Assembly: GCA_903920435.1 (NCBI GenBank)
Contig: CAIXMB010000183.1
Coordinates: 1 to 43,569, forward strand
DNA length: 43,569 bases
Direction of reading: 5' to 3'
Source: an uncultured Actinomycetes bacterium
Lineage (GTDB): Bacteria; Actinomycetota; Actinomycetes; Actinomycetales; Microbacteriaceae
In this document: positions 1-10,491 of the stretch, one piece after another
How the letters are laid out: every line of letters starts with the position of its first letter
Position numbering within the stretch: the stretch's first letter is position 1
Notes under the pieces: generated by a model
Told to the model about the DNA's origin: nothing
The model's database searches: none
What the model saw: the letters and a program-made list of their open reading frames with translations, nothing else
Program-made: the position numbers and the translations under genes

Positions 1-817
1 CGTCGAAGAACGACTCGATGGTCCCCACATCCCGCCAGTAGTACTTGTCGCGGTCAGTCGAACCGGGCACGTCGTTGCGGTTGAGGTCGTAGACGCCCGC
101 GAGCCCGCGCGACACGAAGTCGGGCACGATGTCGCCGCCCATGTCGTGGTTGGAGTCGCTGCGCTCACCATCGCGCAGCACGGCGTCGATGAGCACGTCG
201 GCGTCGAAGATGTAGTTGCCCATCGACGCGAGCACCTCGCCGGGGGAGTCCGGCAGCCCGATGGGCTTCTGCGGCTTCTCGTGGAAGGCGGCGATACGGG
301 TCGGATCGGCAGAGTCGACCTCGATCACGCCGAACTGGTCGGCGAGCTCGATCGGCTGGCGGATCGCCGCGACCGTGAGCCCCAGGCCCGACGCGATGTG
401 CGCCTCGATCATCTGGCTGAAGTCCATGCGGTACACGTGATCGGCACCCACGACGATCACGATGTCGGGCTTCTCGTCGCGCAGGAGGTTCAGGCTCTGC
501 AGGATCGCGTCCGCCGAACCGCTGAACCAGCGCTTGCCGAGGCGCTGCTGCGCGGGCACGGATGCCACGTAGGCGTTGAGCAGGCCGCTCAGGCGCCACG
601 TCTGAGACACGTGCCGGTCGAGGCTGTGCGACTTGTACTGCGTGAGCACGACGATCTGGCGCAGCCCGGAGTTGATGAGGTTGCTGAGCGCGAAGTCGAT
701 GAGTCGGTAGCCCCCGCCGAAGGGCACCGCGGGCTTGGCCCGGTCGGCCGTGAGGGGCATGAGGCGCTTGCCTTCGCCGCCCGCGAGAACAATCCCGAAT
801 ATCTTCTTCGACGCCAT
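1..817 (-). CDS. glgC: Glucose-1-phosphate adenylyltransferase GlgC (3' part cut by window edge)
   Basis: The enzyme makes ADP-glucose from glucose-1-phosphate and ATP, the committed step of bacterial glucan synthesis, in the cytosol. The protein begins [18 protein letters not shown], the nucleotidyltransferase signature with the glycine-rich nucleotide-binding loop, followed by [15 protein letters not shown], typical of GlgC. About 272 codons are present; family members have about 400-415 residues, so the C-terminal beta-helix lies to the left of the window. The ATG at 817 is chosen because TACTGT (829-824) ends 7 nt upstream, the leaderless promoter pattern seen throughout the window. It is divergent from the glycogen/maltose-1-phosphate synthase gene 60 bp away, the same pairing known in mycobacteria. 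The family assignment is strong. Confidence 0.95.
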   Translation of the reverse strand, partial: MASKKIFGIVLAGGEGKRLMPLTADRAKPAVPFGGGYRLIDFALSNLINSGLRQIVVLTQYKSHSLDRHVSQTWRLSGLLNAYVASVPAQQRLGKRWFSGSADAILQSLNLLRDEKPDIVIVVGADHVYRMDFSQMIEAHIASGLGLTVAAIRQPIELADQFGVIEVDSADPTRIAAFHEKPQKPIGLPDSPGEVLASMGNYIFDADVLIDAVLRDGERSDSNHDMGGDIVPDFVSRGLAGVYDLNRNDVPGSTDRDKYYWRDVGTIESFFD

Positions 818-876
818 ACCGCAACAGTAAGCGAGCGCGGCGCGCCACGATAGCGACAGGCTGTAGCGTCTTGGGA

Positions 877-2058
877 ATGCGAGTAGACGTAATCAGCCGG
901 GAATATCCACCAGAGGTGTACGGCGGTGCCGGCGTACATGTCGCCGAGCTCGTCCGCGCCCTGCGAGGCAGCCTCGACGTGACCGTGCGGTGCTTCGGGA
1001 TGCCCCGCGACGAGGCCGATGTCTACTCGTACCTCGTGCCCCCGCAGCTCACTGGCGCCAACCCCGCCCTGGCCACTCTGGGCGTCGACCTGCAGATCGC
1101 GCAGGACGTGCAGGGCGCCGACCTCGTGCACTCCCACACCTGGTACGCGAACGCGGCCGGGCAGCTCGCGTCGCTGCTGCACGGCATTCCGCACGTCGTC
1201 ACCGCCCACAGCCTTGAGCCCCTGCGCCCCTGGAAGGCCGAGCAGCTGGGCGGCGGGTACCGCGTCTCCAGCTGGATCGAGGCCACCGCGTTCACCGGCG
1301 CCGCCGCGATCATCGCGGTGAGCGACGGCATGCGCCGCGACATCCTGCGCTCGTACCCGTGGCTCGACGAGCAGAAGGTCGTGACCGTGCACAACGGCAT
1401 CGACCTCGAGCGCTGGAAGGCCGTGGACGACAAAGACCTGGTGCGCAGCCTCGGGATCGATCCGGATCGGCCATCCGTCGTCTTCGTCGGCCGCATCACG
1501 CGCCAGAAGGGGCTGCCGTACCTGCTGCGCGCCGCCGCGCTGCTGCCGCCCGACGTGCAGCTCGTGCTCTGCGCGGGCGCGCCCGACACCCCCGAGATCC
1601 TCGCCGAGGTGCAGGCGGGCGTCGCCGAACTCCAGAAGACGCGCTCGGGCGTCGTGTGGCTCGACAAGCTCCTGAGCCAGAACGAGCTCTCCGCGGTGCT
1701 CACGCAGGCGACCACGTTCGTCTGCCCGTCGGTGTACGAGCCGCTGGGAATCGTCAACCTCGAGGCCATGGCGTGCTCCGCGCCCGTGGTGGGCACCGCC
1801 ACCGGGGGCATCCCCGAGGTGGTCCAGGACGGCGTCACCGGCCGCCTCGTGCCGATCGAGCAGCTGCAGGACGGCACGGGAACCCCGACCGACCCTGACC
1901 GCTTCGTCAACGACCTCGCGCGCACCCTCACCGAGGTCGTCAGCGACCCGGTGGCGGCCAAGCGGATGGGGGAGGCGGGGCGCCTGCGCGCCGAAACCGA
2001 CTTCAGCTGGACGTCGATCGCCGCGCGCACCCGCGAGATCTACGCGAGTCTCGTCTAG
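877..2058 (+). CDS. glgA: GT4 glycogen synthase, GlgA/GlgM (alpha-maltose-1-phosphate synthase) type
   Basis: This is a 393-residue GT-B fold glycosyltransferase of the corynebacterial GlgA type. It starts [22 protein letters not shown] (first 20 residues diagnostic), has the HTWYANAAG acceptor region, the [10 protein letters not shown] hinge, the VGRITRQKG donor loop and the EX7E motif in [13 protein letters not shown]. Mycobacterial members of this family were shown to use ADP-glucose and glucose-1-phosphate to make maltose-1-phosphate (GlgM), so that reaction is as likely here as glycogen elongation; sequence alone does not separate them. A TTG two codons upstream (871) is possible, but TAGCGT at 864-869 ends 8 nt before ATG 877 and supports a leaderless ATG start. 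It is divergent from glgC, its likely ADP-glucose source. Confidence 0.9.
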   Translation: MRVDVISREYPPEVYGGAGVHVAELVRALRGSLDVTVRCFGMPRDEADVYSYLVPPQLTGANPALATLGVDLQIAQDVQGADLVHSHTWYANAAGQLASLLHGIPHVVTAHSLEPLRPWKAEQLGGGYRVSSWIEATAFTGAAAIIAVSDGMRRDILRSYPWLDEQKVVTVHNGIDLERWKAVDDKDLVRSLGIDPDRPSVVFVGRITRQKGLPYLLRAAALLPPDVQLVLCAGAPDTPEILAEVQAGVAELQKTRSGVVWLDKLLSQNELSAVLTQATTFVCPSVYEPLGIVNLEAMACSAPVVGTATGGIPEVVQDGVTGRLVPIEQLQDGTGTPTDPDRFVNDLARTLTEVVSDPVAAKRMGEAGRLRAETDFSWTSIAARTREIYASLV

Positions 2059-2077
2059 CGCCTAGGCTGGAGGCACC

Positions 2078-2860
2078 ATGGCAAGTGTTCTCCAGTTCTC
2101 CGATGTCTCAGTCGTGCGCGACGGCAATCCCATCCTCAGGTCCGTCTCGTGGACCGTCGACGCCGCAGAGCGCTGGGTGATCCTCGGCCCGAACGGCGCC
2201 GGCAAGACCACGCTCCTGCAGCTCGCGGCCGCGCAGATGCACCCGACCTCCGGCCGCGTGCAGGTGCTCGACGACGCGCTGGGCAAGGCAGACGTCTTCG
2301 AGTTGAGGCCGCGCATCGGCTTCGCGTCGACGGCGCTCGCACGCAAGGTGCCCCGCGACGAGCGGGTGCTCGATGTCGTGCTCACCGCCGCCTACTCGGT
2401 CACCGGCCGCTGGAACGAGTCGTACGAGGAGGTCGACATCCGCCGCGCGCAGCGGGTGCTCGCCGAGTGGAAGCTCACCCACCTCGAAGACCGCCGGTTC
2501 GGCGACCTGAGCGACGGCGAGCAGAAGCGCGTGCAGATCGCGCGCTCGGTGATGACCGACCCCGAGTTGCTGCTGCTCGACGAGCCCGCCGCCAGCCTCG
2601 ACCTCGGTGCGCGGGAGGAGCTCGTGGGCCTGCTCGGCGGGTTCGCGCGCGAGGAGCGGTCGCCGGCGATCGTCATGGTGACGCACCACGTCGAAGAGAT
2701 CCCCTCGGGCTTCACCCACGCCCTCCTGCTCGCCGACGGCGAGGTGCAGGCGGCGGGCGTCATCGACGAGGTCATCACCTCCGAGAACCTGAGCGGGGCA
2801 TTCGGGCTGCCGCTCGAGGTCGCCAAGCACGACGGCCGATTCACCGCTCGCGCCGCCTGA
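2078..2860 (+). CDS. ABC transporter ATP-binding protein (ModF/COG1119-like, no permease nearby)
   Basis: A single 260-residue ABC ATPase domain. Walker A is GPNGAGKTT (about residues 38-46), the signature is LSDGEQKRVQIAR, Walker B is LLLLDEPAASLDLG and the switch histidine follows in VMVTHHVEEIP. The sequence around the signature (SDGEQKR rather than SGGQ) and the overall layout resemble the COG1119 group of stand-alone ATPases annotated as ModF-like. No membrane subunit or binding protein is adjacent, so the substrate is unknown and a non-transport role is possible. GGAGG at 2069-2073 precedes the ATG, so this gene, unlike many neighbours, has a Shine-Dalgarno. It follows glgA by 19 bp and may be co-transcribed. 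Confidence 0.85.
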   Translation: MASVLQFSDVSVVRDGNPILRSVSWTVDAAERWVILGPNGAGKTTLLQLAAAQMHPTSGRVQVLDDALGKADVFELRPRIGFASTALARKVPRDERVLDVVLTAAYSVTGRWNESYEEVDIRRAQRVLAEWKLTHLEDRRFGDLSDGEQKRVQIARSVMTDPELLLLDEPAASLDLGAREELVGLLGGFAREERSPAIVMVTHHVEEIPSGFTHALLLADGEVQAAGVIDEVITSENLSGAFGLPLEVAKHDGRFTARAA

Positions 2861-2929
2861 CCTTTCTGGTAGGCTTGCTAGCTGGCCCTCGGCCCACAAA
2901 CTTCCTTCCACATCACAGGGATTACCACT

Positions 2930-3187
2930 ATGAAGACCGACACTCACCCCGCTTACAACGCGATCGTGTTCCGCGACCTCGCGTCCGGCGCCACCTTCCT
3001 CACGCGCTCGACCGCGACGAGCGACAAGACCATCGAGCTCGACGGTGTTACGTACCCGGTCATCGACGTCGAGATCTCGTCGGAGTCGCACCCGTTCTAC
3101 ACGGGCAAGCAGCGCATCATGGACTCCGCGGGCCGCGTCGAGAAGTTCAACTCGCGCTACGCGGGCTTCGGCACCAAGAAGAACTAG
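2930..3187 (+). CDS. rpmE2: 50S ribosomal protein L31 type B
   Basis: 85 residues beginning [20 protein letters not shown] and ending [12 protein letters not shown], a clear L31 type B protein of the large ribosomal subunit. It lacks the CxxC pairs of zinc-binding L31 type A, so it is the zinc-independent form, which in many actinobacteria is induced under zinc limitation by Zur; no Zur box is obvious to me here. A TAGGCT hexamer at 2870-2875 may be the -10 element, leaving a leader of about 50 nt. A strong hairpin terminator follows directly. Confidence 0.97.
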   Translation: MKTDTHPAYNAIVFRDLASGATFLTRSTATSDKTIELDGVTYPVIDVEISSESHPFYTGKQRIMDSAGRVEKFNSRYAGFGTKKN

Positions 3188-3198
3188 TCTTCACACGC

Positions 3199-3224
3199 GA
3201 ATGGCCGCCTTCGGGCGGCCATTC
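3199..3224 (+). terminator. Hairpin terminator after rpmE2
   Basis: An 11-bp perfect stem (GAATGGCCGCC, 3199-3209, pairing with 3214-3224) is closed by a TTCG tetraloop. It sits 12 bp after the L31 stop and between convergent genes, so it probably works in both directions. No long T run follows, as is usual in actinobacteria. Confidence 0.85.
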
Positions 3225-3256
3225 TGCGGTTAACAGGTGATCGAGCGAAGCCGAGA

Positions 3257-4654
3257 TCAGAACAGCGTCGAGCGCCGCGACATCCACAGCGGCAGGACCG
3301 TGTCGCGCGTGAGTGGCGCGAGCTCGATGCCGAACGGCTCGTCGGTCTCGATCCAGATCACCTGCTCGATCTCCTCGCTGGGCACCACGATGCGGTCGAT
3401 GGACATGGCGAAGACCTCGGCACGGATGACCGTGTCTGGCTCGTTCGCGGCCTCGGCCCGGAAGCTGCCCAGGTACTCCGTCGTGTCGAGATCGACGTCG
3501 AGGCCGACCTCCTCCCGCAGCTCGCGGGTCAGGGCCTGGAGCGCGCTCTCGCCGGGCTCGATCTTGCCGCCGGCCTGCATGAACGCGGTGGTGCCGCGCT
3601 TGCGCACGAGGAGGGTGCGGCCCGTGGCATCCGTGATGATGGCCGCCGCGACGCGCAGCACCGTCTGCCGCTTGGGCGGCGGGGCCGTCGCATAGGCGGA
3701 GCCCGCCATCGGCGGCACGTAGACCTCCGCGGTCTCGCGGTTGTCCGGCGCTGTGTTGTCCGGCCCGGAGTTGTCCGGCCCGGAGCGGTCGTGCGCGGGG
3801 TTGTCGTGCGCGGGGGCGGCGGGAAGCTCGAAGCTGGGCAGTGCCATGGGCATGCCCTCGAGCTCGAGCACACCGGTGTTGAAGTCGAGGTGCGGCACCG
3901 TGCGGCTGGGCCGCGGTTCCGGCGCGGGGATGGGCTGGGTGTCGACAACGCTCGTCGGGTGCTCGCTCGTGCGCACGGGCCACGACTCGTCGGAGACGTA
4001 GGTGTCGTCGCCCTTGACGGTGCGGATGTAGTCGGCGAAGCTCGCTGCCTGCTCGGCGAACCAGATCTCCTGGCGGCCGTGCAGGTCGGCGGCCGGGATG
4101 TCGAGTTCCTCGGGGTAGGCGCGCGCGAGCGACTGCGCGACGCGCCCGGCCGCGATCGCGTCGGAGCCAGCGTCGTGCGCATCGTCGAGCGTGACGCCGT
4201 AGAGCTCGGCGGTGACCTCGAGGGTGCGCTTGCCCTTGCGGTAGCGGTCGACGGCCTTGTCGAGCACGAGCGGGTCGATGACGAGGGTGGGGGTGGCGAG
4301 TGGCACGCGGCCGTAGCGGCGGCACTCGCGGTCGAGCAGGCTCAGGTCGTACGGCGCGTTGTAGACGACGAGGGGGATGCCGAGGGCGAGCAGCACCCGC
4401 AGCGTCTGCGTGATCTCACCGACGACGTCGACCGCGGGCCGACCGAGGGTGCGTGCGCGCTCCGTGGTGATGCCGTGCACGGCCGAGGCGCCGTCGGGGA
4501 TCTCGACGCCCGGGTCGGCCAGCCAGTCCCAGCGCTCGACGACGGAACCGTCGGGCTCGAGGACCGCGACGCACGCGGAGACGATGCGCGCGGTCTCGAT
4601 GTCGACACCGGTCGTCTCCAGATCGAAGACTGCCAGCCGGCCCCACGTACTCAT
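3257..4654 (-). CDS. DEDDh 3'-5' exonuclease fused to a Nudix hydrolase
   Basis: 465 residues with two enzymatic modules. Residues 5-180 form a DnaQ-type DEDDh exonuclease: Exo I FDLETTG (D11, E13), Exo II NAPYD (N99, D103), Exo III HDAGSD (H160, D165). Residues 330-465 form a Nudix domain whose box runs from G362 to L384 with REL-REE at 377-382, intact by consensus. Between them lies a Pro/Asp-rich linker with about five pentapeptide units of the form xPDNx/AHDxx (about 282-305). The exonuclease would trim single-stranded or mismatched DNA; the Nudix part would hydrolyse a nucleoside diphosphate-linked substrate, perhaps damaged dNTPs. TAGCCT (4667-4662) lies 8 nt before the ATG. An in-frame ATG at codon 316 could allow a separate Nudix product. 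Confidence 0.9.
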   Translation of the reverse strand: MSTWGRLAVFDLETTGVDIETARIVSACVAVLEPDGSVVERWDWLADPGVEIPDGASAVHGITTERARTLGRPAVDVVGEITQTLRVLLALGIPLVVYNAPYDLSLLDRECRRYGRVPLATPTLVIDPLVLDKAVDRYRKGKRTLEVTAELYGVTLDDAHDAGSDAIAAGRVAQSLARAYPEELDIPAADLHGRQEIWFAEQAASFADYIRTVKGDDTYVSDESWPVRTSEHPTSVVDTQPIPAPEPRPSRTVPHLDFNTGVLELEGMPMALPSFELPAAPAHDNPAHDRSGPDNSGPDNTAPDNRETAEVYVPPMAGSAYATAPPPKRQTVLRVAAAIITDATGRTLLVRKRGTTAFMQAGGKIEPGESALQALTRELREEVGLDVDLDTTEYLGSFRAEAANEPDTVIRAEVFAMSIDRIVVPSEEIEQVIWIETDEPFGIELAPLTRDTVLPLWMSRRSTLF

Positions 4655-4720
4655 GACCTCAAGGCTAGGCGCCGCACCCGACAGCGGCCGGGAGGCTCGC
4701 TGCGCTGTGCAGGAGCTCTC

Positions 4721-6430
<1,710 letters not shown>

Positions 6431-6436
6431 CAATCG

Positions 6437-6465
6437 AGTCTAGGGCCGCGCTGCAAGCGCTTGTA
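6437..6465 (-). promoter_or_regulatory. treS promoter with LacI-family-type operator
   Basis: TGCAAGCGCTTGTA (6452-6465) contains the 10-bp perfect palindrome CAAGCGCTTG (6454-6463). This matches the TGNAANCGNTTNCA shape bound by LacI/GalR-family regulators, including actinobacterial maltose regulators. The treS -10 candidate TAGACT is at 6442-6437, so the operator overlaps the spacer and -35 region, a position suited to repression. The divergent hydrolase gene's -10 (6480-6485) lies only 15 bp away and could be co-regulated. Confidence 0.65.
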
Positions 6466-6492
6466 CAGTCGGCGAACCCTAAGATTGCGACC

Positions 6493-7392
6493 GTGCCCGT
6501 GGATTCACCGTACTCAGCACTGCTCGCCGGAATACCCGCGCGGCAGCACACGATCGAGGTGCTCGGCGGTGACACCCACTACTGGGAGTACGGCCCCACG
6601 GATGCCACAACCACCGTCGTCGTCGTGCACGGCTACCGGGGTGAGCACCACGGCCTCGAGCCCGTCGTCGCCCACCTGCGCGGCCTGCGCATCATCAGCC
6701 CGGACCTACCGGGATTCGGCGACTCGGGCCCGCTCCCGGGACGCACCCACGACATCACCGCCTACTCCGAGTGGCTCTCCGCCTTCGTCGAGGCGCTCGG
6801 CGTGCGGGGCACCGCCGTGATCCTCGGCCACTCCTTCGGCTCGATCGTGGCCTCCGCGGCGGTCGCCGGCGGGCTGCCGACCCCGAAGCTCATCCTCGTG
6901 AACCCGATTGCCGCGCCCGCCCTGGAGGGGCCCAACCGCATCGGCAGCCAGCTCACGCTCGGCTTCTACCGCGTCGCGCGGGCGCTGCCCGAGCGCATCG
7001 GCAGGGGGCTGCTCTCGCTGCCCGTCATCGTGCGCGGCATGAGCCTCGTCATGGTGCAGACCAAGGACAAGCGGCTGCGCCGGTGGATCCACGACCAGCA
7101 CGACACCTACTTCAGCCGCTACGCCAATCGCGACACGGTCGTGCAGGGCTTCGAGGCGTCGATCAGCAACGACGTGATCCAGGTGGCTCCGCGCATCGCC
7201 GTGCCGACGCTGCTCATCGGGGCCGACCGCGACCCGATCACCTCGGTCGCCGACCAGCGCCGGCTCGCGACCCTCTTCCCGGATGCCCGCCTCACGATCC
7301 TCGAAGGCGTCGGCCACCTCGTGCACTACGAGAAGCCGCGCGAGGCCGCCGCCGAGATCGTGGCGTTCTTGGGCGATGGCGAGCTCGCGTGA
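6493..7392 (+). CDS. Alpha/beta-fold hydrolase
   Basis: 299 residues with the alpha/beta-hydrolase layout: VVVVHGYRGEHHG oxyanion loop, nucleophile elbow GHSFGS (Ser in VILGHSFGSIV), acid in GADRDPIT and catalytic His in GVGHLVHYEKP. Substrate cannot be named; esterase or lipase activity on a small hydrophobic substrate is a family-level guess. The GTG start is supported by TAAGAT (6480-6485) ending 8 nt upstream. The stop overlaps the start of the glycosyltransferase gene by 4 nt (GTGA), so the two are translationally coupled, which hints at a shared role in lipid or glycan metabolism. Confidence 0.88.
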   Translation: MPVDSPYSALLAGIPARQHTIEVLGGDTHYWEYGPTDATTTVVVVHGYRGEHHGLEPVVAHLRGLRIISPDLPGFGDSGPLPGRTHDITAYSEWLSAFVEALGVRGTAVILGHSFGSIVASAAVAGGLPTPKLILVNPIAAPALEGPNRIGSQLTLGFYRVARALPERIGRGLLSLPVIVRGMSLVMVQTKDKRLRRWIHDQHDTYFSRYANRDTVVQGFEASISNDVIQVAPRIAVPTLLIGADRDPITSVADQRRLATLFPDARLTILEGVGHLVHYEKPREAAAEIVAFLGDGELA

Positions 7393-8480
7393 AGATCCTG
7401 TTCGATAGCCGCTACACCCGGCTGGGGCGCCACGACGGCATCAGCCGGTATGGAGCGCACCTCGTCGAGGAGCTCGCGAAGCTGCACCCCGTGACCATGC
7501 TCATCGAAGACGAGCGGCAGCTCGAGATGCTGCCCGACCTCCCGTGGGTGAAGGGTCCGTCGCACACGAGCATCCTCGAGCCGTGGGTGGCCCGCGTCGT
7601 CAACAAGTACGAGCCCGATGTCGTCTTCACTCCCATGCAGACCATGGGTCCGAGTGGCCGCGACTACGCCCTCGTCACGACCGTGCACGACCTCATCTAC
7701 TACTCCCAGCGAACGCCGCCACGTGACTTCAACCAGTTCGTGCGACTCATCTGGCGCATCTACCACCTGTGGTGGGGCTTCCAGCGGAGCCTGCTCAACA
7801 AGGCGGACGCGCACCTCGTGGACTCCGAGACGACCCGAGCGCTCCTCGAGCGCCACCGGCTCACGAAGAACCCGGTGCGCGTCGTGCTGCTCGGCACCGA
7901 GCATCCGGAGGCCGTCCCGACCCGCACAGCGCCCGCGTCGCGGGATCTCGTGTACATGGGTTCGTTCATGCCCTACAAGAACGTCGAGTTCCTGGCGCGG
8001 GCGATGGCGCAGCTCCCCGGCTACCGGTTGCAGCTCATGAGCCGCATCTCGGACGCGGATCGGGCCAGGTTGGAGGCGCTCGCGCCGGCGGGCTCGCTCG
8101 TGTTCCGCAACGGGGCGAGCGATGCCGAGTACTCCGAGGCACTGATCGGGGCGACGGCCCTCGTCTCGGCCTCGAAGGACGAGGGCTTCGGCCTGCCCGT
8201 CATCGAGGCCCAGGCGCTGGGCACCCCCGTGCTCGTGAGCGACATCCCCATCTTCCGTGAGATCGGCGGGCCCGACGCGGGCTACTTCGACCCGACGGAC
8301 ATCGCGTCGTTCGTCGCCGCGGTGCACGAGCTCGACGACCCCGCGGAGTGGGCGCGGCGGTCTGCGGCCTCGGTGCGCTGGGCGCGGCAGTACAACTGGC
8401 CGGACGCCGCCAAGGCCCTGCTCGAGGTGCTCACCGAGACCTACGAGCGCCGGAAACTCAGGACACGCGCGCGACGGTAG
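7389..8480 (+). CDS. GT4-type glycosyltransferase
   Basis: 363 residues, GT-B glycosyltransferase. The N-terminal acceptor domain starts VKILFDSRYTRLGRHDGISR; the C-terminal nucleotide-sugar domain has YMGSFMPYKNVEFLARAM and the EX7E-like element in SKDEGFGLPVIEAQALGTPV. Acceptor and sugar donor are unknown; mannosylation of lipid or cell-wall glycans would be an inference only. The GTG at 7389 overlaps the upstream stop (GTGA), fixing the start. The last 23 bp overlap the convergent YbaK gene. Confidence 0.88.
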   Translation: MKILFDSRYTRLGRHDGISRYGAHLVEELAKLHPVTMLIEDERQLEMLPDLPWVKGPSHTSILEPWVARVVNKYEPDVVFTPMQTMGPSGRDYALVTTVHDLIYYSQRTPPRDFNQFVRLIWRIYHLWWGFQRSLLNKADAHLVDSETTRALLERHRLTKNPVRVVLLGTEHPEAVPTRTAPASRDLVYMGSFMPYKNVEFLARAMAQLPGYRLQLMSRISDADRARLEALAPAGSLVFRNGASDAEYSEALIGATALVSASKDEGFGLPVIEAQALGTPVLVSDIPIFREIGGPDAGYFDPTDIASFVAAVHELDDPAEWARRSAASVRWARQYNWPDAAKALLEVLTETYERRKLRTRARR

Positions 8481-8922
8481 CCGCGGTGAGCTCGGCGAGC
8501 CGGCGGGGTTCGATCGGGAACACCGAGGTCGCCGAGGCGGCCGCCGCCCACACGACGGGCAGCTCGAGGAGCGTCTCGTCCATGACGGTGCGCAGCGGTT
8601 CCGGATGCCCGAGCGGGGGCACTCCGCCGATCGACGACCCCGTGGCGAGCTTGACCCGCTTCGCGTCCGCCATGGTCACCGGTGCTCCGAGCAGCGCCGA
8701 GAGGAGCGTCGTGTCTACCCGGTTCGGGCCGGACGCGAGCACGAGCAGCGGTTCGCCGTCGGAGACGAAGACGAGGCTCTTGACGATGGCGGCGTCACTG
8801 CAGCCGAGCGCGTCCGCCGCCTGCTGGGCGGTGTGGGTGCTCTCGTCCATCTCGCGCGGCTCGATGTCGATGCCCCGCTCGGCGAGGCGCTGCTGGAAGG
8901 CCGCGGCGCGGGCATCCGTCAT
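8458..8922 (-). CDS. YbaK/ProX-family aminoacyl-tRNA deacylase-like protein
   Basis: 154 residues of the YbaK/EbsC fold, with the N-terminal helix region, the KSLVFVSDGEPLLVLASG core with its lysine, and the GSSIGGVPPLGH loop near the C terminus that is characteristic of the family. Members clear mischarged tRNA such as Cys-tRNAPro, although many actinobacterial homologs are uncharacterised. It is the last gene of an operon sirtuin - histidine phosphatase - YbaK, 13 bp after the phosphatase. The 3' end overlaps the convergent glycosyltransferase. Confidence 0.85.
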   Translation of the reverse strand: MTDARAAAFQQRLAERGIDIEPREMDESTHTAQQAADALGCSDAAIVKSLVFVSDGEPLLVLASGPNRVDTTLLSALLGAPVTMADAKRVKLATGSSIGGVPPLGHPEPLRTVMDETLLELPVVWAAAASATSVFPIEPRRLAELTAATVARVS

Positions 8923-8935
8923 CGCTTCTGACCCG

Positions 8936-9550
8936 TCATCGCCGTGCCTCCATGGGGTTCTGCTCGCGCAGGTCCTCGCCCTCGACCGACTCCTCCTCGA
9001 TGGGGTCGTCGAACGCGATGAGGCTGAGCGCGCCGTCCTCGTAGCGGAAGCTGTGCACCGAGCCGTTGGTGATCATGCCGTGGTCGCCCTCGGGGTCGAC
9101 CTTGCGCAGCACCGAGCGGATGAGCCCGCCGTGGCTCACGACGACCACGGCCTCGTCGGGGTGGCCGTGGGCGATGTCCATGAGGGCCTCGATGGCCCGT
9201 GCGGCGACCGCCGACCGCTTCTCGCGCCCGGGCACGGGGGTGTCCTCGGGGAAGATGCGCTGCATCTCGGCGAAGTCGAGGCCCTCGGCCTCGCCGTAGT
9301 TGCGCTCCACCAGCCGATCGTCGGTGGTGGGCTCGGGCAGGCCGAGTTCGCCCGCGATGATGCTCGCGGTCTCGCGGGCGCGCGACAGCGGGCTCGCGAT
9401 CACGGCATCCCACGCGCGCCGGGCGAGCAACCGGCCCGTTCGGGCCGCCTGCTCGCGACCCGTGTCGTTGAGCGGAATGTCCGTCGTGCCCTGGATGCGC
9501 CGCTGGTTGTTCCAGTCGGTCTCGCCGTGGCGTACGAGGTAGAGCAGCAC
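8936..9550 (-). CDS. Histidine phosphatase family protein (phosphoglycerate mutase-like)
   Basis: 204 residues. The catalytic RHG motif is in LYLVRHGETDWNNQRR, followed by the helix with PLSRARETASII, the acidic ERNYGEAEG and the second catalytic histidine in VVVSHGGLIRSVL. This is branch 1 of the histidine phosphatase superfamily; substrate is unknown. It starts with GTG after a strong Shine-Dalgarno (GGGAGGG) that is partly inside a small TCCCT/AGGGA hairpin (9556-9571). It lies 27 bp after the sirtuin gene and is probably in the same transcript. Confidence 0.9.
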   Translation of the reverse strand: MLLYLVRHGETDWNNQRRIQGTTDIPLNDTGREQAARTGRLLARRAWDAVIASPLSRARETASIIAGELGLPEPTTDDRLVERNYGEAEGLDFAEMQRIFPEDTPVPGREKRSAVAARAIEALMDIAHGHPDEAVVVVSHGGLIRSVLRKVDPEGDHGMITNGSVHSFRYEDGALSLIAFDDPIEEESVEGEDLREQNPMEARR

Positions 9551-9577
9551 AGAATTCCCTCCCGGAAGGGAGCCCGG

Positions 9578-10411
9578 TCAGGCGCCGAGTCTCTCCAGGA
9601 GCGACACGAGCGTCTCCGAAGTCCCTGCATCGATCTTAACCGAGGCGCGGTTGTCGCCCTTGGTGATGCCGCGGTTGATGATGACGATCGGCACCTTGCG
9701 GCGGCTCGCCTGCTCGAGCAGACGGATGCCCGAGTTGACCACGAGCGACGATCCGGCGATGAGCAGCGCATCTGCGGACTGGAGGAGCGCCGTGGCCTCC
9801 CCGAACTTCTCCTTCGGCACGAACTCGCCGAAGAACACGACGTCGGGCTTGAGGATGCCGCCGCACACCGTGCACTCCGGGATGACGAAGGATGAGGCGT
9901 CCTTGACCTCGACATCGCCGTCGGGGGAGAGCTCGACGGCCTCCGGCGATTCGATCCACGGGTTGGCGGTGGTGATCTGGTCGGCGATGCCGCCGCGCGC
10001 GTAGTACTGGCCGCAGGTGAGGCACACCACGCGGTCCATGCTGCCGTGGAGGTCGACGACGCGCTGCGAACCGGCGCGCAGGTGGAGGCCATCGACGTTC
10101 TGCGTGACGATTCCATCGACGATGCCCGCGAGCTCGAGATCGGCGAGGGCCTTGTGCCCGGCGTTCGGCGAGGCCGCGGAGAACCGCTTCCAGCCCAAGT
10201 GGCTGCCCGCCCAGTACCGCTTGCGGTACTCGGTGTCGACGAGGAACTGCTGGAACGTCATGGGCGTGCGCACGGGGGCGCCCTCGCCGCGGTAGTCGGG
10301 GATGCCCGAGTCAGTGCTCACGCCGGCACCGGTCAGCACGGCGACCGTCTTGCCCCGCAGGGTGGCCACCGCCTGCTCGAACGCGGGGGTCTCCACAGCT
10401 GTCTGCGACAT
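9578..10411 (-). CDS. cobB: NAD-dependent protein deacetylase (Sir2/CobB family)
   Basis: 277 residues. The NAD-binding motif GAGVSTDSGIPDYRG is at about residues 28-42, TQNVDGLH and the catalytic histidine in VVDLHGSMD follow, and two Cys pairs (CLTC, CTVC) form the structural zinc site. It removes acyl groups from lysine using NAD, for example restoring acetyl-CoA synthetase activity. The frame is open to 10444, but the ATG at 10411 is preceded by AGGGAGGT, so I choose it. First gene of the operon with the histidine phosphatase and YbaK genes. Confidence 0.93.
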   Translation of the reverse strand: MSQTAVETPAFEQAVATLRGKTVAVLTGAGVSTDSGIPDYRGEGAPVRTPMTFQQFLVDTEYRKRYWAGSHLGWKRFSAASPNAGHKALADLELAGIVDGIVTQNVDGLHLRAGSQRVVDLHGSMDRVVCLTCGQYYARGGIADQITTANPWIESPEAVELSPDGDVEVKDASSFVIPECTVCGGILKPDVVFFGEFVPKEKFGEATALLQSADALLIAGSSLVVNSGIRLLEQASRRKVPIVIINRGITKGDNRASVKIDAGTSETLVSLLERLGA

Positions 10412-10491
10412 GGACCTCCCTCTCGTCTCTGAAAGACTAAACAACGGACGTTGCGGATATGTTTCCGTGACGCCCCGATCCGGAGGTTCGT

